A DNA stretch of 24,281 bases, taken from Actinobacteria bacterium RBG_16_64_13. GTDB taxonomy: Bacteria > Actinomycetota > Thermoleophilia > RBG-16-64-13. Made by a program: the position numbers and the translations under genes. This document shows positions 14,601-22,824 of this stretch, one piece after another. The notes under the pieces are model-generated. The model was not told where the DNA came from. It saw nothing but the letters and a program-made list of their open reading frames with translations, and did no database searches. Location: assembly GCA_001768675.1 (NCBI GenBank), contig MELN01000056.1, positions 14,313 to 38,593 on the forward strand, read 5' to 3'. The first letter of the stretch is position 1. The number at the start of each line of letters is the position of its first letter.

Positions 14601-15758
14601 ATGAGATTCAATCCCGTCCTGGACAAGCTGACGGCGTATCGTGCGGGTCCTCCCATCTCCGAGATACGGAGGCGGTTCGACTTGGACAAGATCGCCATGC
14701 TTTCGGCCAACGAGGTCCCTTGGGGACCCTTTCCGGAGGTCGTGGAGGCGATGAAGGCGGCCTTGGACGGTCTCAATAGGTATCCCGACGGCGCGTGCGA
14801 CGAACTGCGCAGGCTGGTGGCCGGCCGTCGGGGCGTCGCCGAAGACTATTTGGTCTTCGGCAACGGCTCGTGCGAACTCTTGATGCTGCTGGGGCAGGCC
14901 TTGCTGAGCCCGGAGAACCACACCGTCTTTCCGCATCCGTCGTTCGTGATGTATCAGATCATCGCCGTCTCTCATGAGGCCCCCTACTCCGCGGTGCCTC
15001 TCACAGGTCTGGACTACGATCTCGAGGCCATGCTGGCGGCGGTACAGGACAACACGAGCCTTCTTATCATATGCAATCCCAACAACCCCACCGGCAGCTA
15101 CCTGCAACCGGCGGTTGTCAAACGGTTTCTCGAGAGGGTACCGAGCGACACGGTCGTGGTCCTGGACGAGGCTTACGGTGAATTCGTGACTTCCCCGGGG
15201 CCCGATTCGGCAGCCTGGCTTGCGGAACACCCGAACCTGGTCATTCTGCACACGTTTTCCAAGATCTATGGCCTCGCCGGCTTGCGCATAGGCTATGGGA
15301 TAGCCCATCCGCAGATCGTCCAGGCGTTGGACAAGATCCGGCAGCCGTTCAACGTCGATTCCCTGGCGCAAGTCGCCGCCATCGAGTCGCTCCGCCGTCC
15401 GGAAAGAGTGGAGGAGCGGAGGAACCGCATCGCCGCCGAGAGATCGCGGCTGGCCCACCGTCTTTTCGAGATGGGTGTCCCGTGCCACCCCAGCGAGGCC
15501 AACTTCCTGCTGGTGGACGTCACGGGTCTAGGGATACCGGGTCCGGAGGTCGCCCAGGCGTTGTTGGAACGAGGGGTCCTGACGCGTTCGGGCTATGCTA
15601 TGGGTTGTCCAGGGTGGATTCGGGTTACCATAGGTGAAGCCGAGGAGGGGGAGCTGTTCTTGTCCGCGATGGCCGATCTGCGCGAGACCCCGTCGAAAGT
15701 CGCGCTCGCGCACGCCATGGATGATTTGGATGCTGACGCTTTGAGCCTGGAGAGTTGA
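14601..15758 (+). CDS. hisC: HisC-family aminotransferase (histidinol-phosphate / aromatic aminotransferase)
   Basis: This is a PLP-dependent fold-type I aminotransferase, 385 residues. PLP residues are the Schiff-base Lys221 in TFSKIYGLAGLRIGYG, Asn161 in NPNNPTG, Asp189 and Tyr192 in LDEAYGEF, Arg229, and substrate-carboxylate Arg341 in WIRVTIG. The ANEVPWGP segment (36-43) is typical of HisC. HisC enzymes make histidinol phosphate, and some members also transaminate prephenate, phenylpyruvate or hydroxyphenylpyruvate. No histidine gene is in the window, while DAHP synthase, prephenate dehydrogenase and EPSP synthase follow immediately, so an aromatic role is likely here (inference). The C-terminus runs about 25 residues beyond the last conserved block. 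Start ATG 14601 has GGAG with a five-base spacer. One base separates its stop from the next ATG. Confidence 0.9.
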   Translation: MRFNPVLDKLTAYRAGPPISEIRRRFDLDKIAMLSANEVPWGPFPEVVEAMKAALDGLNRYPDGACDELRRLVAGRRGVAEDYLVFGNGSCELLMLLGQALLSPENHTVFPHPSFVMYQIIAVSHEAPYSAVPLTGLDYDLEAMLAAVQDNTSLLIICNPNNPTGSYLQPAVVKRFLERVPSDTVVVLDEAYGEFVTSPGPDSAAWLAEHPNLVILHTFSKIYGLAGLRIGYGIAHPQIVQALDKIRQPFNVDSLAQVAAIESLRRPERVEERRNRIAAERSRLAHRLFEMGVPCHPSEANFLLVDVTGLGIPGPEVAQALLERGVLTRSGYAMGCPGWIRVTIGEAEEGELFLSAMADLRETPSKVALAHAMDDLDADALSLES

Positions 15759-15759
15759 G

Positions 15760-16797
15760 ATGGAACTGGGTAGCACAGAGATGATGATCGTGATGGAGGA
15801 GAAGGCGACAGCGGAAGACGTGGGTCGCATCCTGGAATTGCTGGAGAGCGCCGGTGCCCGGGGTCATGTGTCGACGAGCGACGTGGTCACGGTCATCGGC
15901 GTCATGGGGGAGAGAGACGTTGTCGCGGGGCTACCTTTGGAGGCTTACCCCGGCGTGGACAAGGTCTTGCCCATCCTCCGGCCTTACAAGCTCGTAAGCC
16001 GCGAGTTCAGGCGCACCGACACGGTGATAACCGTTGGAGGGACGAGCCTGGGCGGAGGCCATGTTGCCCTCATCGCCGGGCCGTGCTCCGTGGAGAGCAG
16101 GGAGCAGCTACTCGAAGCGGCCGCCATAGCAAAGCGCGGCGGAGCGACCATGCTCCGCGGGGGAGCATTCAAGCCGCGCACTTCTCCGTATGCGTTCCAG
16201 GGCTTGGGCATAGAAGGACTGGAGATCCTGGCCGAAGCCCGGGAAAGTAGCGGCCTTCCCATCGTCACGGAGCTGATGGACCCCCGCCACCTGGAGGCCG
16301 TGGCCAAGTACTCCGACATCATCCAGATCGGAGCGCGGAACATGCAGAACTTCCAGCTCTTGTCTGCGGTGGGTGAGGTCGATCGGCCCATCCTGCTCAA
16401 GCGAGGACTGGCAGCCACCATTGACGAGCTGCTGATGGCCGCGGAATACATCGTCAAAGAAGGCAACAGCAAGGTCATCCTGTGCGAACGGGGCATCCGC
16501 ACCTTCGAGACCGCCACCCGGAACACGTTGGACATTTCCGCCGTGCCGATCATCAAGCAGCGGAGCCATCTGCCCGTGGTGGTCGATCCGAGCCACGCCG
16601 CCGGCAAGGTCGATCTGGTGGAGCCGCTGTCGTTGGCCGCCATCGTGGCGGGGGCAGACGGGGTCATGATCGAGATGCACCCCACCCCGGAAACCGCCCT
16701 CTCAGACGGGGCCCAATCGCTTGACCCAGGTCAGTTCGCGACAGTCGCGGCCCGCATCAGGGACGTCGTAGCCTGGGCCGGCAAGACGATGGGCTAG
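15760..16797 (+). CDS. aroF: 3-deoxy-7-phosphoheptulonate synthase (DAHP synthase), type I-beta with N-terminal regulatory domain
   Basis: It condenses phosphoenolpyruvate and erythrose-4-phosphate, the first step of the shikimate pathway. The 345-residue protein has a ferredoxin-like/ACT-like N-terminal domain (about 8-80) ending RPYKLVSREF, as in the Thermotoga maritima enzyme, where this domain gives tyrosine/phenylalanine feedback. The TIM-barrel catalytic domain has metal ligand Cys109 in AGPCSVES, Lys138 and Arg140 in AFKPRTSPYAFQG, QIGARNMQNF, LCERGIRTFE, VVDPSHAAG, and the Glu and Asp ligands near EMHP and SDGAQSLDP. ATG 15760 has GGAGAG just upstream; ATG 15781/15784 are possible later starts that would match the Thermotoga N-terminus more exactly. 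The stop is TAG, and tyrA begins five bases later. Confidence 0.96.
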   Translation: MELGSTEMMIVMEEKATAEDVGRILELLESAGARGHVSTSDVVTVIGVMGERDVVAGLPLEAYPGVDKVLPILRPYKLVSREFRRTDTVITVGGTSLGGGHVALIAGPCSVESREQLLEAAAIAKRGGATMLRGGAFKPRTSPYAFQGLGIEGLEILAEARESSGLPIVTELMDPRHLEAVAKYSDIIQIGARNMQNFQLLSAVGEVDRPILLKRGLAATIDELLMAAEYIVKEGNSKVILCERGIRTFETATRNTLDISAVPIIKQRSHLPVVVDPSHAAGKVDLVEPLSLAAIVAGADGVMIEMHPTPETALSDGAQSLDPGQFATVAARIRDVVAWAGKTMG

Positions 16798-16802
16798 CAC
16801 AC

Positions 16803-17942
16803 ATGGCGGCGGAAGCTCGTGCTCACAGCGGTGTCCACCGTCTTGCCGTGATCGGAGTGGGCATGATGGGCGGAAGTCTTGCTCTGGCCGCGCAAGGCAG
16901 GGCGGGCGTCGACGAAGTCGTCGGTTTCGACACCGATCCGCGGGCACTCGAGGAGGCCCTTGCCCTCGGCGTCATCGCCGAAACCGCTGCAAGCGCCGCT
17001 GAAGCAGCGGCATACGCGGACCTGGTGGTTGTCTCCACCCCGGTGCGCAGCATCCCGGCGCTGGTTGAGGAGTGCGCGACGGCCGAACCGCGACCCCGAG
17101 TGATAACCGATATGGGTAGCACGAAGTCGGCCATCATGGCGGCCCTGTCGCCGCTGGCGAGATCCCTCTTCATCGGAGGCCATCCCATGTGCGGGGCGGC
17201 CGACTCGGGAGTGCGCTACGCGCGGGCCGACCTTTTCGACAGGGCTCCTTATTTTCTGTGTACCACAGGGGCAGCTTTCCCCAAGCTCTACGCCATGCTG
17301 CAGCAGTTCGTCACCGATCTCGGCGCCCGGCCGACCCATATCGATCCGGCGGCGCACGACCAGATAATGGCCGTCATCAGTCACCTGCCGCATGTTCTGG
17401 CGAACGTGCTGATGGAACACGCCGGGGGCATCAACGCGGGAGGCAAGCGCGCCCTGCAGTTGGTGGGAGCGAGTTTCACCGATCTCACGCGGGTGGCGGG
17501 TGCGAATCCACCGATGTGGCGAGACATCTTCCTCGAGAATCGCCGGGCTCTGTCCGAGTCGATCCGTAGTATCTCCGAGCAATTGCACCGCTTTGCCCTC
17601 TCGCTCGACGAGGGCGACGAAACAAGTGTCGCTCAGGCGATAGACGCGGCCGCCACCTATCGCGAAGAGATGCTGGAGTATGCCGACATTACCCCGGAGA
17701 CCCTCTACAAGGTCACGGTGCGGGTCCCGGACGAACCCGGGTCCATCTCCCGCGTGATGACAACGCTGGGCGACGCCAAGATCAATGTGGAAGACCTAAC
17801 CCTCCACCACATGAGCAGGAGCGTCGGCGGCGACTTGGTGGTGTTCGTCAACGGCAAGGACGTCGCGGAAACGGCCGCCACGCTGCTGAATGGCCTGGGT
17901 TATCCCTCCAGCGTGGGCTTCATGGGTGACGGCGGTGAGTGA
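16803..17942 (+). CDS. tyrA: Prephenate dehydrogenase with C-terminal ACT domain
   Basis: It oxidatively decarboxylates prephenate to 4-hydroxyphenylpyruvate, committing carbon to tyrosine. The protein is 379 residues: an N-terminal Rossmann fold with GVGMMGGS (18-25), catalytic-site His127 in GGHPMCGA and His194 in SHLPH, then an all-helical dimer domain. An ACT domain (about 302-370, VRVPDEPGSISRVMTTL then INVEDLTLHH) probably senses an amino acid, most likely tyrosine. FDTDP (42-46) at the end of the second strand suggests NAD rather than NADP (inference). It lies five bases after aroF and overlaps aroA by eight bases. Confidence 0.95.
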   Translation: MAAEARAHSGVHRLAVIGVGMMGGSLALAAQGRAGVDEVVGFDTDPRALEEALALGVIAETAASAAEAAAYADLVVVSTPVRSIPALVEECATAEPRPRVITDMGSTKSAIMAALSPLARSLFIGGHPMCGAADSGVRYARADLFDRAPYFLCTTGAAFPKLYAMLQQFVTDLGARPTHIDPAAHDQIMAVISHLPHVLANVLMEHAGGINAGGKRALQLVGASFTDLTRVAGANPPMWRDIFLENRRALSESIRSISEQLHRFALSLDEGDETSVAQAIDAAATYREEMLEYADITPETLYKVTVRVPDEPGSISRVMTTLGDAKINVEDLTLHHMSRSVGGDLVVFVNGKDVAETAATLLNGLGYPSSVGFMGDGGE

Positions 17943-19302
17943 GGGCGCCCCTGCGGGTCTCTTCCTGGCCGCCAAGCACGGTCTGCGAGGAGCCATCAGG
18001 GTGCCCGGAGACAAGTCGGTGTCGCACCGGGCGGTGCTGCTGGGTGCGGTGAACGACGGCCCTGTTGCGGTCAAGGGCTTTCTGCGCTCGGCCGACACCC
18101 TGGCTACCGTAGCCGCGGCGCGGGCCCTGGGCGTTCAGGTGGACGAGCAAGATGATTCACTTGTCGTCCACGGCCGCGGCTGGGATGGCCTGCGCGAGCC
18201 GGAGAACGTCATCGACGTCGCAAACTCGGGCACACTCATCCGTTTACTCCCGGGGCTGATCGCTTCCCGGGACATGCTATGCGTGCTGACCGGCGACGCA
18301 AGCATCAGACGGAGGCCCATGGCCCGAGTCCTTGAACCGTTGACGGCCATGGGCGCGACGGTGGCCGGCCGGCGAGGGAATACTCTGCCGCCAGTCGCGG
18401 TGCGGGGCGGTGCTCTGCGAGGCATCTCACACACCCTGGCGGTGGCTTCGGCGCAGGTGAAGTCCTGTATCCTGCTCGCGGGATTGAGGGCTGCCGGTGA
18501 GACGGTGGTGACCGAGCCGGCGCCGTCTCGAGACCACACCGAGCGCATGATCAGGTTCGCTGGAGGCCGCGTCGAGCGCGAGGAGATCGCGGCTGGAGCC
18601 GGAGTTATCCGTGTTTGGCCGGTGGACTCGTTGCTGATGGGTATGCTGGCGGTCCCTGGAGATTTCAGCTCGGCGGCCTTCTTCGTGGTGGCCGCCATTC
18701 TGGTGCCGGATTCGGAGATATCGATCACAGACGTGGGCCTCAATCCTACACGCACGGGTCTCCTCAAGGTGCTTGAACGCATGGGCGCCGCAGTCGAGGT
18801 CAAGATGGGCGGCGAGGCAGGGCCCGAACCGGTCGGCAGCGTTACCTCCCGTACCTGCGAGCTGAGCGCTACCGACGTTGACGCGACAGAGGTGCCGAGC
18901 CTGATCGACGAGTTGCCTCTCTTCCTGTTGGCCGCCGCGAAGGCGAAAGGCGTCTCCCGGCTTCGGGGGGCGGCCGAGTTGCGTGCCAAAGAGAGCGACC
19001 GGCTGCGGTCTATGGCGGCCTTGCTGCGAGCCCTCGGCGGCAAAGTCGTCGAGTATCCCGACGGCATGGATGTCGAGGGCGACCCTCGCGGCTGGGATGG
19101 AGGCTCCATCGTGGCGGAAGCGGATCACCGGCTCGCGATGGTGGGAGCGATCGCCGGCGCCGCCAGCCGGGACGGGGTGCTCGTCGACGACGTGGGCTGC
19201 ATGACCGTGTCATACCCGGGGTTCACCAAGACCGTGGTGGAGCTTGGCGGCTCGTGGAATGCAGTCTCGGCTACCGGCGGCCGTCCCGCGGCGGCGTCAT
19301 GA
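17935..19302 (+). CDS. aroA: 3-phosphoshikimate 1-carboxyvinyltransferase (EPSP synthase)
   Basis: It transfers the enolpyruvyl group of PEP to shikimate-3-phosphate, the sixth shikimate step. From GTG 17935 the protein is 455 residues. Motifs in order are PGDKSVSHRAVLLGA with Lys27, ANSGTLIRLLPG (96-107), RRRPMARVLEPL, LPPVAVRGG, SAQVKSCILLAG, SRDHTERMI, PGDFSSAAFF, LNPTRTGLL, IDELPLF with Asp325/Glu326, ELRAKESDRL, DHRLAMVGAIAG and SYPGFTKTV. GTG 17935 is chosen because it directly precedes the conserved N-terminus and follows GGTGA; the frame runs open further upstream, but that is tyrA coding DNA. The position equal to Pro101 of the E. coli enzyme is Leu104, as in non-class-I enzymes, so glyphosate response could differ. 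Its TGA overlaps the cmk ATG (19299-19302). Confidence 0.95.
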   Translation: MSEGAPAGLFLAAKHGLRGAIRVPGDKSVSHRAVLLGAVNDGPVAVKGFLRSADTLATVAAARALGVQVDEQDDSLVVHGRGWDGLREPENVIDVANSGTLIRLLPGLIASRDMLCVLTGDASIRRRPMARVLEPLTAMGATVAGRRGNTLPPVAVRGGALRGISHTLAVASAQVKSCILLAGLRAAGETVVTEPAPSRDHTERMIRFAGGRVEREEIAAGAGVIRVWPVDSLLMGMLAVPGDFSSAAFFVVAAILVPDSEISITDVGLNPTRTGLLKVLERMGAAVEVKMGGEAGPEPVGSVTSRTCELSATDVDATEVPSLIDELPLFLLAAAKAKGVSRLRGAAELRAKESDRLRSMAALLRALGGKVVEYPDGMDVEGDPRGWDGGSIVAEADHRLAMVGAIAGAASRDGVLVDDVGCMTVSYPGFTKTVVELGGSWNAVSATGGRPAAAS

Positions 19303-20663
19303 TCATCGCCATCGACGGTCCGGCGGGCTCCGGCAAAAGCACCATCGCCAGAGAGGTGGCCAAGCGCCTGGGTATGCGCTATCTGGACACAGGCGCCATG
19401 TACCGCACCATAACTCTCCTCGCCCTGGAAGCCGGGCTTGTGCCCGAGAGCCTGCCTGCGGCCGCGGCTTTGGCCGCGGCCACGCCTCTGAGGTTCGAAG
19501 CGCGTTCGGATGATCTCACGCGGGTCTTCGTAGGCGAGCGAGAGGTCACCGACGAGATCAGGGGCCGCGTGGTCTCGCAGCACGTCTCTGCCGTATCGGC
19601 AGAGCCGGGAGTGAGGACCGTTCTTAGTCAGAAGCAGCGGGAGGAGGCGGCCCGGGGTGACGTGGTGCTCGAAGGCCGGGACATTGGGACGGTGGTGGTG
19701 CCCGGCGCCGACGTGAAGGTGTTTCTCACCGCCTCCATCGAAGAGCGGGCCAGGCGGCGCCGCTTGCAGCTAGAAGCGCAAGGAATCGCGCAGCCCCTTG
19801 ATGAGTTGGTCGCCGACATAGCCGCCCGCGACGCCCATGACTCCGGGAGAGCGGTCGCACCGCTGCGAAAGGCCGAGGACGCTGTCGAGATCGACACGAC
19901 GGGCATGTCCATCGAGCAGGTCATAGGGGTCGTGAGCGCGCTTGCGGAAGAGAAGCGGGCGGCGGCCGTTCTCGCTGTCACTCGCCCTGCGGCCGAGGCC
20001 CCACCTGGCAAATGGCCGATAAGCCGGCTCGTACGCAGCCCGCTCGACAACTGGCTATATCGTCTGGCCTACGGGATCATCCCGCCGCTTTGTCGCGTTG
20101 CGTTTCGCATGAAGATCGTCGGCGTGGAGCACTTTCCGCCGACCGGTGCGGTGGTGGTGGCATGCAACCACCGCTCCAACCTGGATCCGTTCTTCCTCGG
20201 CTCGGCATGCCCCAGAGAGATCCATTTCATGGCCAAGGCGGAGTTGTGGAAGTTCAAGCCTGTGGGGTGGTTGGTGAGCATGGTGGGGACATTCCCGGTG
20301 AATCGGGGAGAAGCTGATCGCCGGGCGGTCAAGCGAGCCCTGGAGATATTGAGCGGCGGTGCGATACTCGGCCTATTTCCGGAAGGCCACCGCCAACGCG
20401 AGCGCGAATTGGGCGACATACGGCCTGGGGTGACCCTCTTCTCGCTGCGAGAGGGAGTGGTGACTATCCCGGTCGTCCTTGAGAACACCGACCAGGTGGT
20501 GAGAAACCATTTCCTCCGGCTTCCTCGCGTCGTCGTTCGCTTCGGGCCGCCTCTTGAGGTTCCACATCGGCACCTTCCTCATGCCGAGAGGGCTCTCGTG
20601 GCCAGCGAGCGGCTTGTCGAAGCCATGGGCAACTTGTTGCACGCCTCCGCGGAGAGCTCATGA
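19299..20663 (+). CDS. cmk: Cytidylate kinase fused to 1-acyl-glycerol-3-phosphate acyltransferase (PlsC)
   Basis: One 454-residue frame carries two enzymes. Residues 1-222 are cytidylate kinase (CMP/dCMP + ATP to the diphosphates): P-loop GPAGSGKST (7-15), YLDTGAMYRT (28-37), LEGRDIGTVVVPGA (124-137) and RDAHDSGRAVAPL (177-189). Residues about 245-454 are a PlsC-type acyltransferase making phosphatidic acid: HRSNLD (291-296) is the HX4D catalytic motif, NRGEADRRA follows, and FPEGHR (360-365) takes the place of the usual FPEGTR. Codon reading shows no ATG, GTG or TTG between V212 (19932) and M271 (20109), and M271 lies inside the acyltransferase domain, so PlsC has no sensible start of its own. 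cmk and plsC are separate neighbours in many Firmicutes. ATG 19299 and TGA 20661 are both in four-base overlaps. Confidence 0.92.
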   Translation: MIIAIDGPAGSGKSTIAREVAKRLGMRYLDTGAMYRTITLLALEAGLVPESLPAAAALAAATPLRFEARSDDLTRVFVGEREVTDEIRGRVVSQHVSAVSAEPGVRTVLSQKQREEAARGDVVLEGRDIGTVVVPGADVKVFLTASIEERARRRRLQLEAQGIAQPLDELVADIAARDAHDSGRAVAPLRKAEDAVEIDTTGMSIEQVIGVVSALAEEKRAAAVLAVTRPAAEAPPGKWPISRLVRSPLDNWLYRLAYGIIPPLCRVAFRMKIVGVEHFPPTGAVVVACNHRSNLDPFFLGSACPREIHFMAKAELWKFKPVGWLVSMVGTFPVNRGEADRRAVKRALEILSGGAILGLFPEGHRQRERELGDIRPGVTLFSLREGVVTIPVVLENTDQVVRNHFLRLPRVVVRFGPPLEVPHRHLPHAERALVASERLVEAMGNLLHASAESS

Positions 20664-21508
20664 GTCCGTCGGTGGTGCGGATATCCGACTGCGCCGGTTT
20701 CTGCTGGGGCGTGGAGCGAGCCTTGGAAGTGACCCTCCGCGCGGCGGACGAGGCCACCGCGCCGGTCAACACTCTGGGCCCGCTCATCCATAACCCCAGT
20801 GTGATCGCCGATCTGGAGGCACGTGGGGTAGGAGTTATCGCCGACCCGAGCGAGGCGCACGCGGGGACCGTCATATTGCGGTCGCACGGAGTGCCGAAGC
20901 ATATGCGGGAACAGTTGTCGGCGGCCGATGTGACGGTGGTCGATGCGACATGTCCGTTCGTCACCGCGGCCCAGGAGAAGGCCGCTCGCCTGAAGGAGCA
21001 TGGTTATCTGGTGGTCATCCTGGGGGAGAGAGAGCACCCCGAAGTCTTGGGGCTGCGCTCCTATGCCGGGGGTGATTCCCTCGTGGTGGAGTCTCCCGAG
21101 GATCTGCCGCCCAAGCTGCCCAGCAAGCGGATCGGAGTGGTCGTGCAGACCACGCAGTCGCAGGAACGCCTCTCCGAACTTGTTTCTCACCTGGCTCCGC
21201 TCGCGCGCGAACTGCTTGTTCACAACACGATCTGCAACGCCACCGAGCAGCGCCAGTCGGCCGCGAGAGCCATGGCTTCGGAGGTCGACGTAGTCATCGT
21301 GGTAGGGGGGAGGAACTCTGGGAACACCCGGCGGCTGGCCGAACTGTGCTTGGTCCAGCAGCCGAGGACATACCATGTGGAATCTCCGGCGGAGATCGAT
21401 CCTGAGTGGGTGCGCGGCGCGCGCGTCGTGGGCATCACCGCGGGAGCTTCTACTCCGCCCGAGCAGATCGAGGCCGTCGCCGCGGCTGTACGGGGGATGA
21501 AGCCATGA
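20660..21508 (+). CDS. ispH: 4-hydroxy-3-methylbut-2-enyl diphosphate reductase
   Basis: IspH (LytB) is the iron-sulfur enzyme of the last MEP-pathway step, reducing HMBPP to IPP and DMAPP. The protein is 282 residues. The three cluster cysteines are Cys15 in GFCWGVERA, Cys98 in VDATCPFV and Cys192 in NTICNATEQRQ. Substrate-binding histidines are His44 (IHNP), His76 (RSHGVP) and His126 (REHPEV), and TQS (165-167) and ITAGASTPP are also conserved. ATGA overlaps link it to cmk-plsC upstream and to der downstream. A bacterium with this gene makes isoprenoids by the MEP route. Confidence 0.97.
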   Translation: MSPSVVRISDCAGFCWGVERALEVTLRAADEATAPVNTLGPLIHNPSVIADLEARGVGVIADPSEAHAGTVILRSHGVPKHMREQLSAADVTVVDATCPFVTAAQEKAARLKEHGYLVVILGEREHPEVLGLRSYAGGDSLVVESPEDLPPKLPSKRIGVVVQTTQSQERLSELVSHLAPLARELLVHNTICNATEQRQSAARAMASEVDVVIVVGGRNSGNTRRLAELCLVQQPRTYHVESPAEIDPEWVRGARVVGITAGASTPPEQIEAVAAAVRGMKP

Positions 21509-22824
21509 ACGCATCGAGCCATCGGGTGGCCATCATCGGCTACCCCAACGTGGGCAAGTCGACCCTCTTCAACCGCATTACCGGCACGCGTGAGGCGGTA
21601 GTGGCACCCCAGTCGGGGGTCACGCGGGATCGCAAAGAAGGTGAGGCGGACTGGAACGGCCGCACGTTCGTGGTGGTCGACACCGGAGGCATAGATCTGC
21701 AGAGCGACGAAGCGCTGGGCGACGACGTGCGCCGGCAGGCGCGAGTCGCGGTCGAAGAGGCGGCGGTCACCATCTTTCTTGTGGATGGGCGCATGGGGAT
21801 GGCTCCGCAAGACCACGAGATCGCCGCTCTGCTGCGGAAAAGCGGTGTGCCAGTAGTGCTCGCAGTCAACAAGCAAGACATCAAAGCCGCGCAGGGCAAC
21901 CTGAACGAGTTCTGGGAGCTTGGCTTGGGTGAGCCGATCGGGGTGTCCGCCGAGCACGGTCTGGGAGTCGGAGACCTGCTCGATGCGGTGGTGAAAGCCC
22001 TCCCTGGCGACATCGAGGTGCCCGAGGTAATCGCGCCTGTGCGGGTAGCCATAGTGGGGCGCCCGAACGTCGGCAAGAGCTCCTTGCTCAACGCCATGCT
22101 CGGTGACCAGCGGACGATCGTGTCGGCCACACCGGGCACAACTCGAGACGCCATCGACACCGACCTTGTCTTCGAAGGCACGCCGATGACGCTCGTCGAC
22201 ACGGCCGGCCTGCGGCGGCCGGGCAAGCGCACCAGCACCGATGTGGAGTACTACAGCGGGCTCCGGGCCTTGCGAGCCCTGGAACGTAGCGACGTGGCGC
22301 TGGTGGTAGTCGATGCCTCCGAAGGACTCGTCGATCTCGACCTCCAGATCGCCTACGAGGCGCAGCGGGCCAAATGCGCTACCGCGATGCTGTTCAACAA
22401 GTGGGATATCTCCACGATGGACCTCGAGAAGGCCACCGAACGTGTGAAGGCCAAGGTGCAGATGAAGCCGCGTTGGCTGACCGTCTCTGCTCTCAGCGGC
22501 CGTGGCGTCGATCGCATCCTTCCACTTGCGCGAGAGCTCTACGAGCAGTACAGCAACCGCATTCCCACCGCCGAACTCAATCGCTGGGTGGAGGATGTGC
22601 GCTCGCGCCGTCCGCCGGCCGCGAAAGGCGGCAAGTCCATCAAGATCTTTTACATGGTTCAGTACGAAGCCAGCCCGCCGCGGTTCAAGGTGATGGTGAA
22701 CTCGCGTGCTCTGGTGAACAAGTCCTTTGCCTACTACCTGGAAAACCGTCTGCGCGAGGACTACGACCTTTGGGGCATACCTCTCGTTATAGACTTTGAA
22801 GGGAAGGAAGAGAGGTACTCGTGA
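21505..22824 (+). CDS. der: Ribosome biogenesis GTPase Der (EngA)
   Basis: Der is a double-GTPase needed for 50S subunit assembly. The 439-residue protein has two G domains and a C-terminal KH-like domain. The first P-loop is GYPNVGKST, with DTGG and NKQD. The second is GRPNVGKSS, with DTAGLRR and NKWD. The KH-like tail (about 355-435) contains KIFYMVQYEASPPRFKVMVN and AYYLENRLREDYDLWGIP. ATG 21505 is chosen because it overlaps the ispH stop (ATGA) and gives the usual short lead before RVAIIGYPN; the frame is open further upstream only through ispH coding DNA. In Mycobacterium-type genomes der follows cmk directly; here an ispH gene and a PlsC domain intervene. Confidence 0.97.
   Translation: MNASSHRVAIIGYPNVGKSTLFNRITGTREAVVAPQSGVTRDRKEGEADWNGRTFVVVDTGGIDLQSDEALGDDVRRQARVAVEEAAVTIFLVDGRMGMAPQDHEIAALLRKSGVPVVLAVNKQDIKAAQGNLNEFWELGLGEPIGVSAEHGLGVGDLLDAVVKALPGDIEVPEVIAPVRVAIVGRPNVGKSSLLNAMLGDQRTIVSATPGTTRDAIDTDLVFEGTPMTLVDTAGLRRPGKRTSTDVEYYSGLRALRALERSDVALVVVDASEGLVDLDLQIAYEAQRAKCATAMLFNKWDISTMDLEKATERVKAKVQMKPRWLTVSALSGRGVDRILPLARELYEQYSNRIPTAELNRWVEDVRSRRPPAAKGGKSIKIFYMVQYEASPPRFKVMVNSRALVNKSFAYYLENRLREDYDLWGIPLVIDFEGKEERYS

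Noticed and set aside
19459..19484. Repeated GCCGCGGC palindromes
   Set aside because: They lie in cmk and encode an alanine-rich stretch; explained by codon bias.
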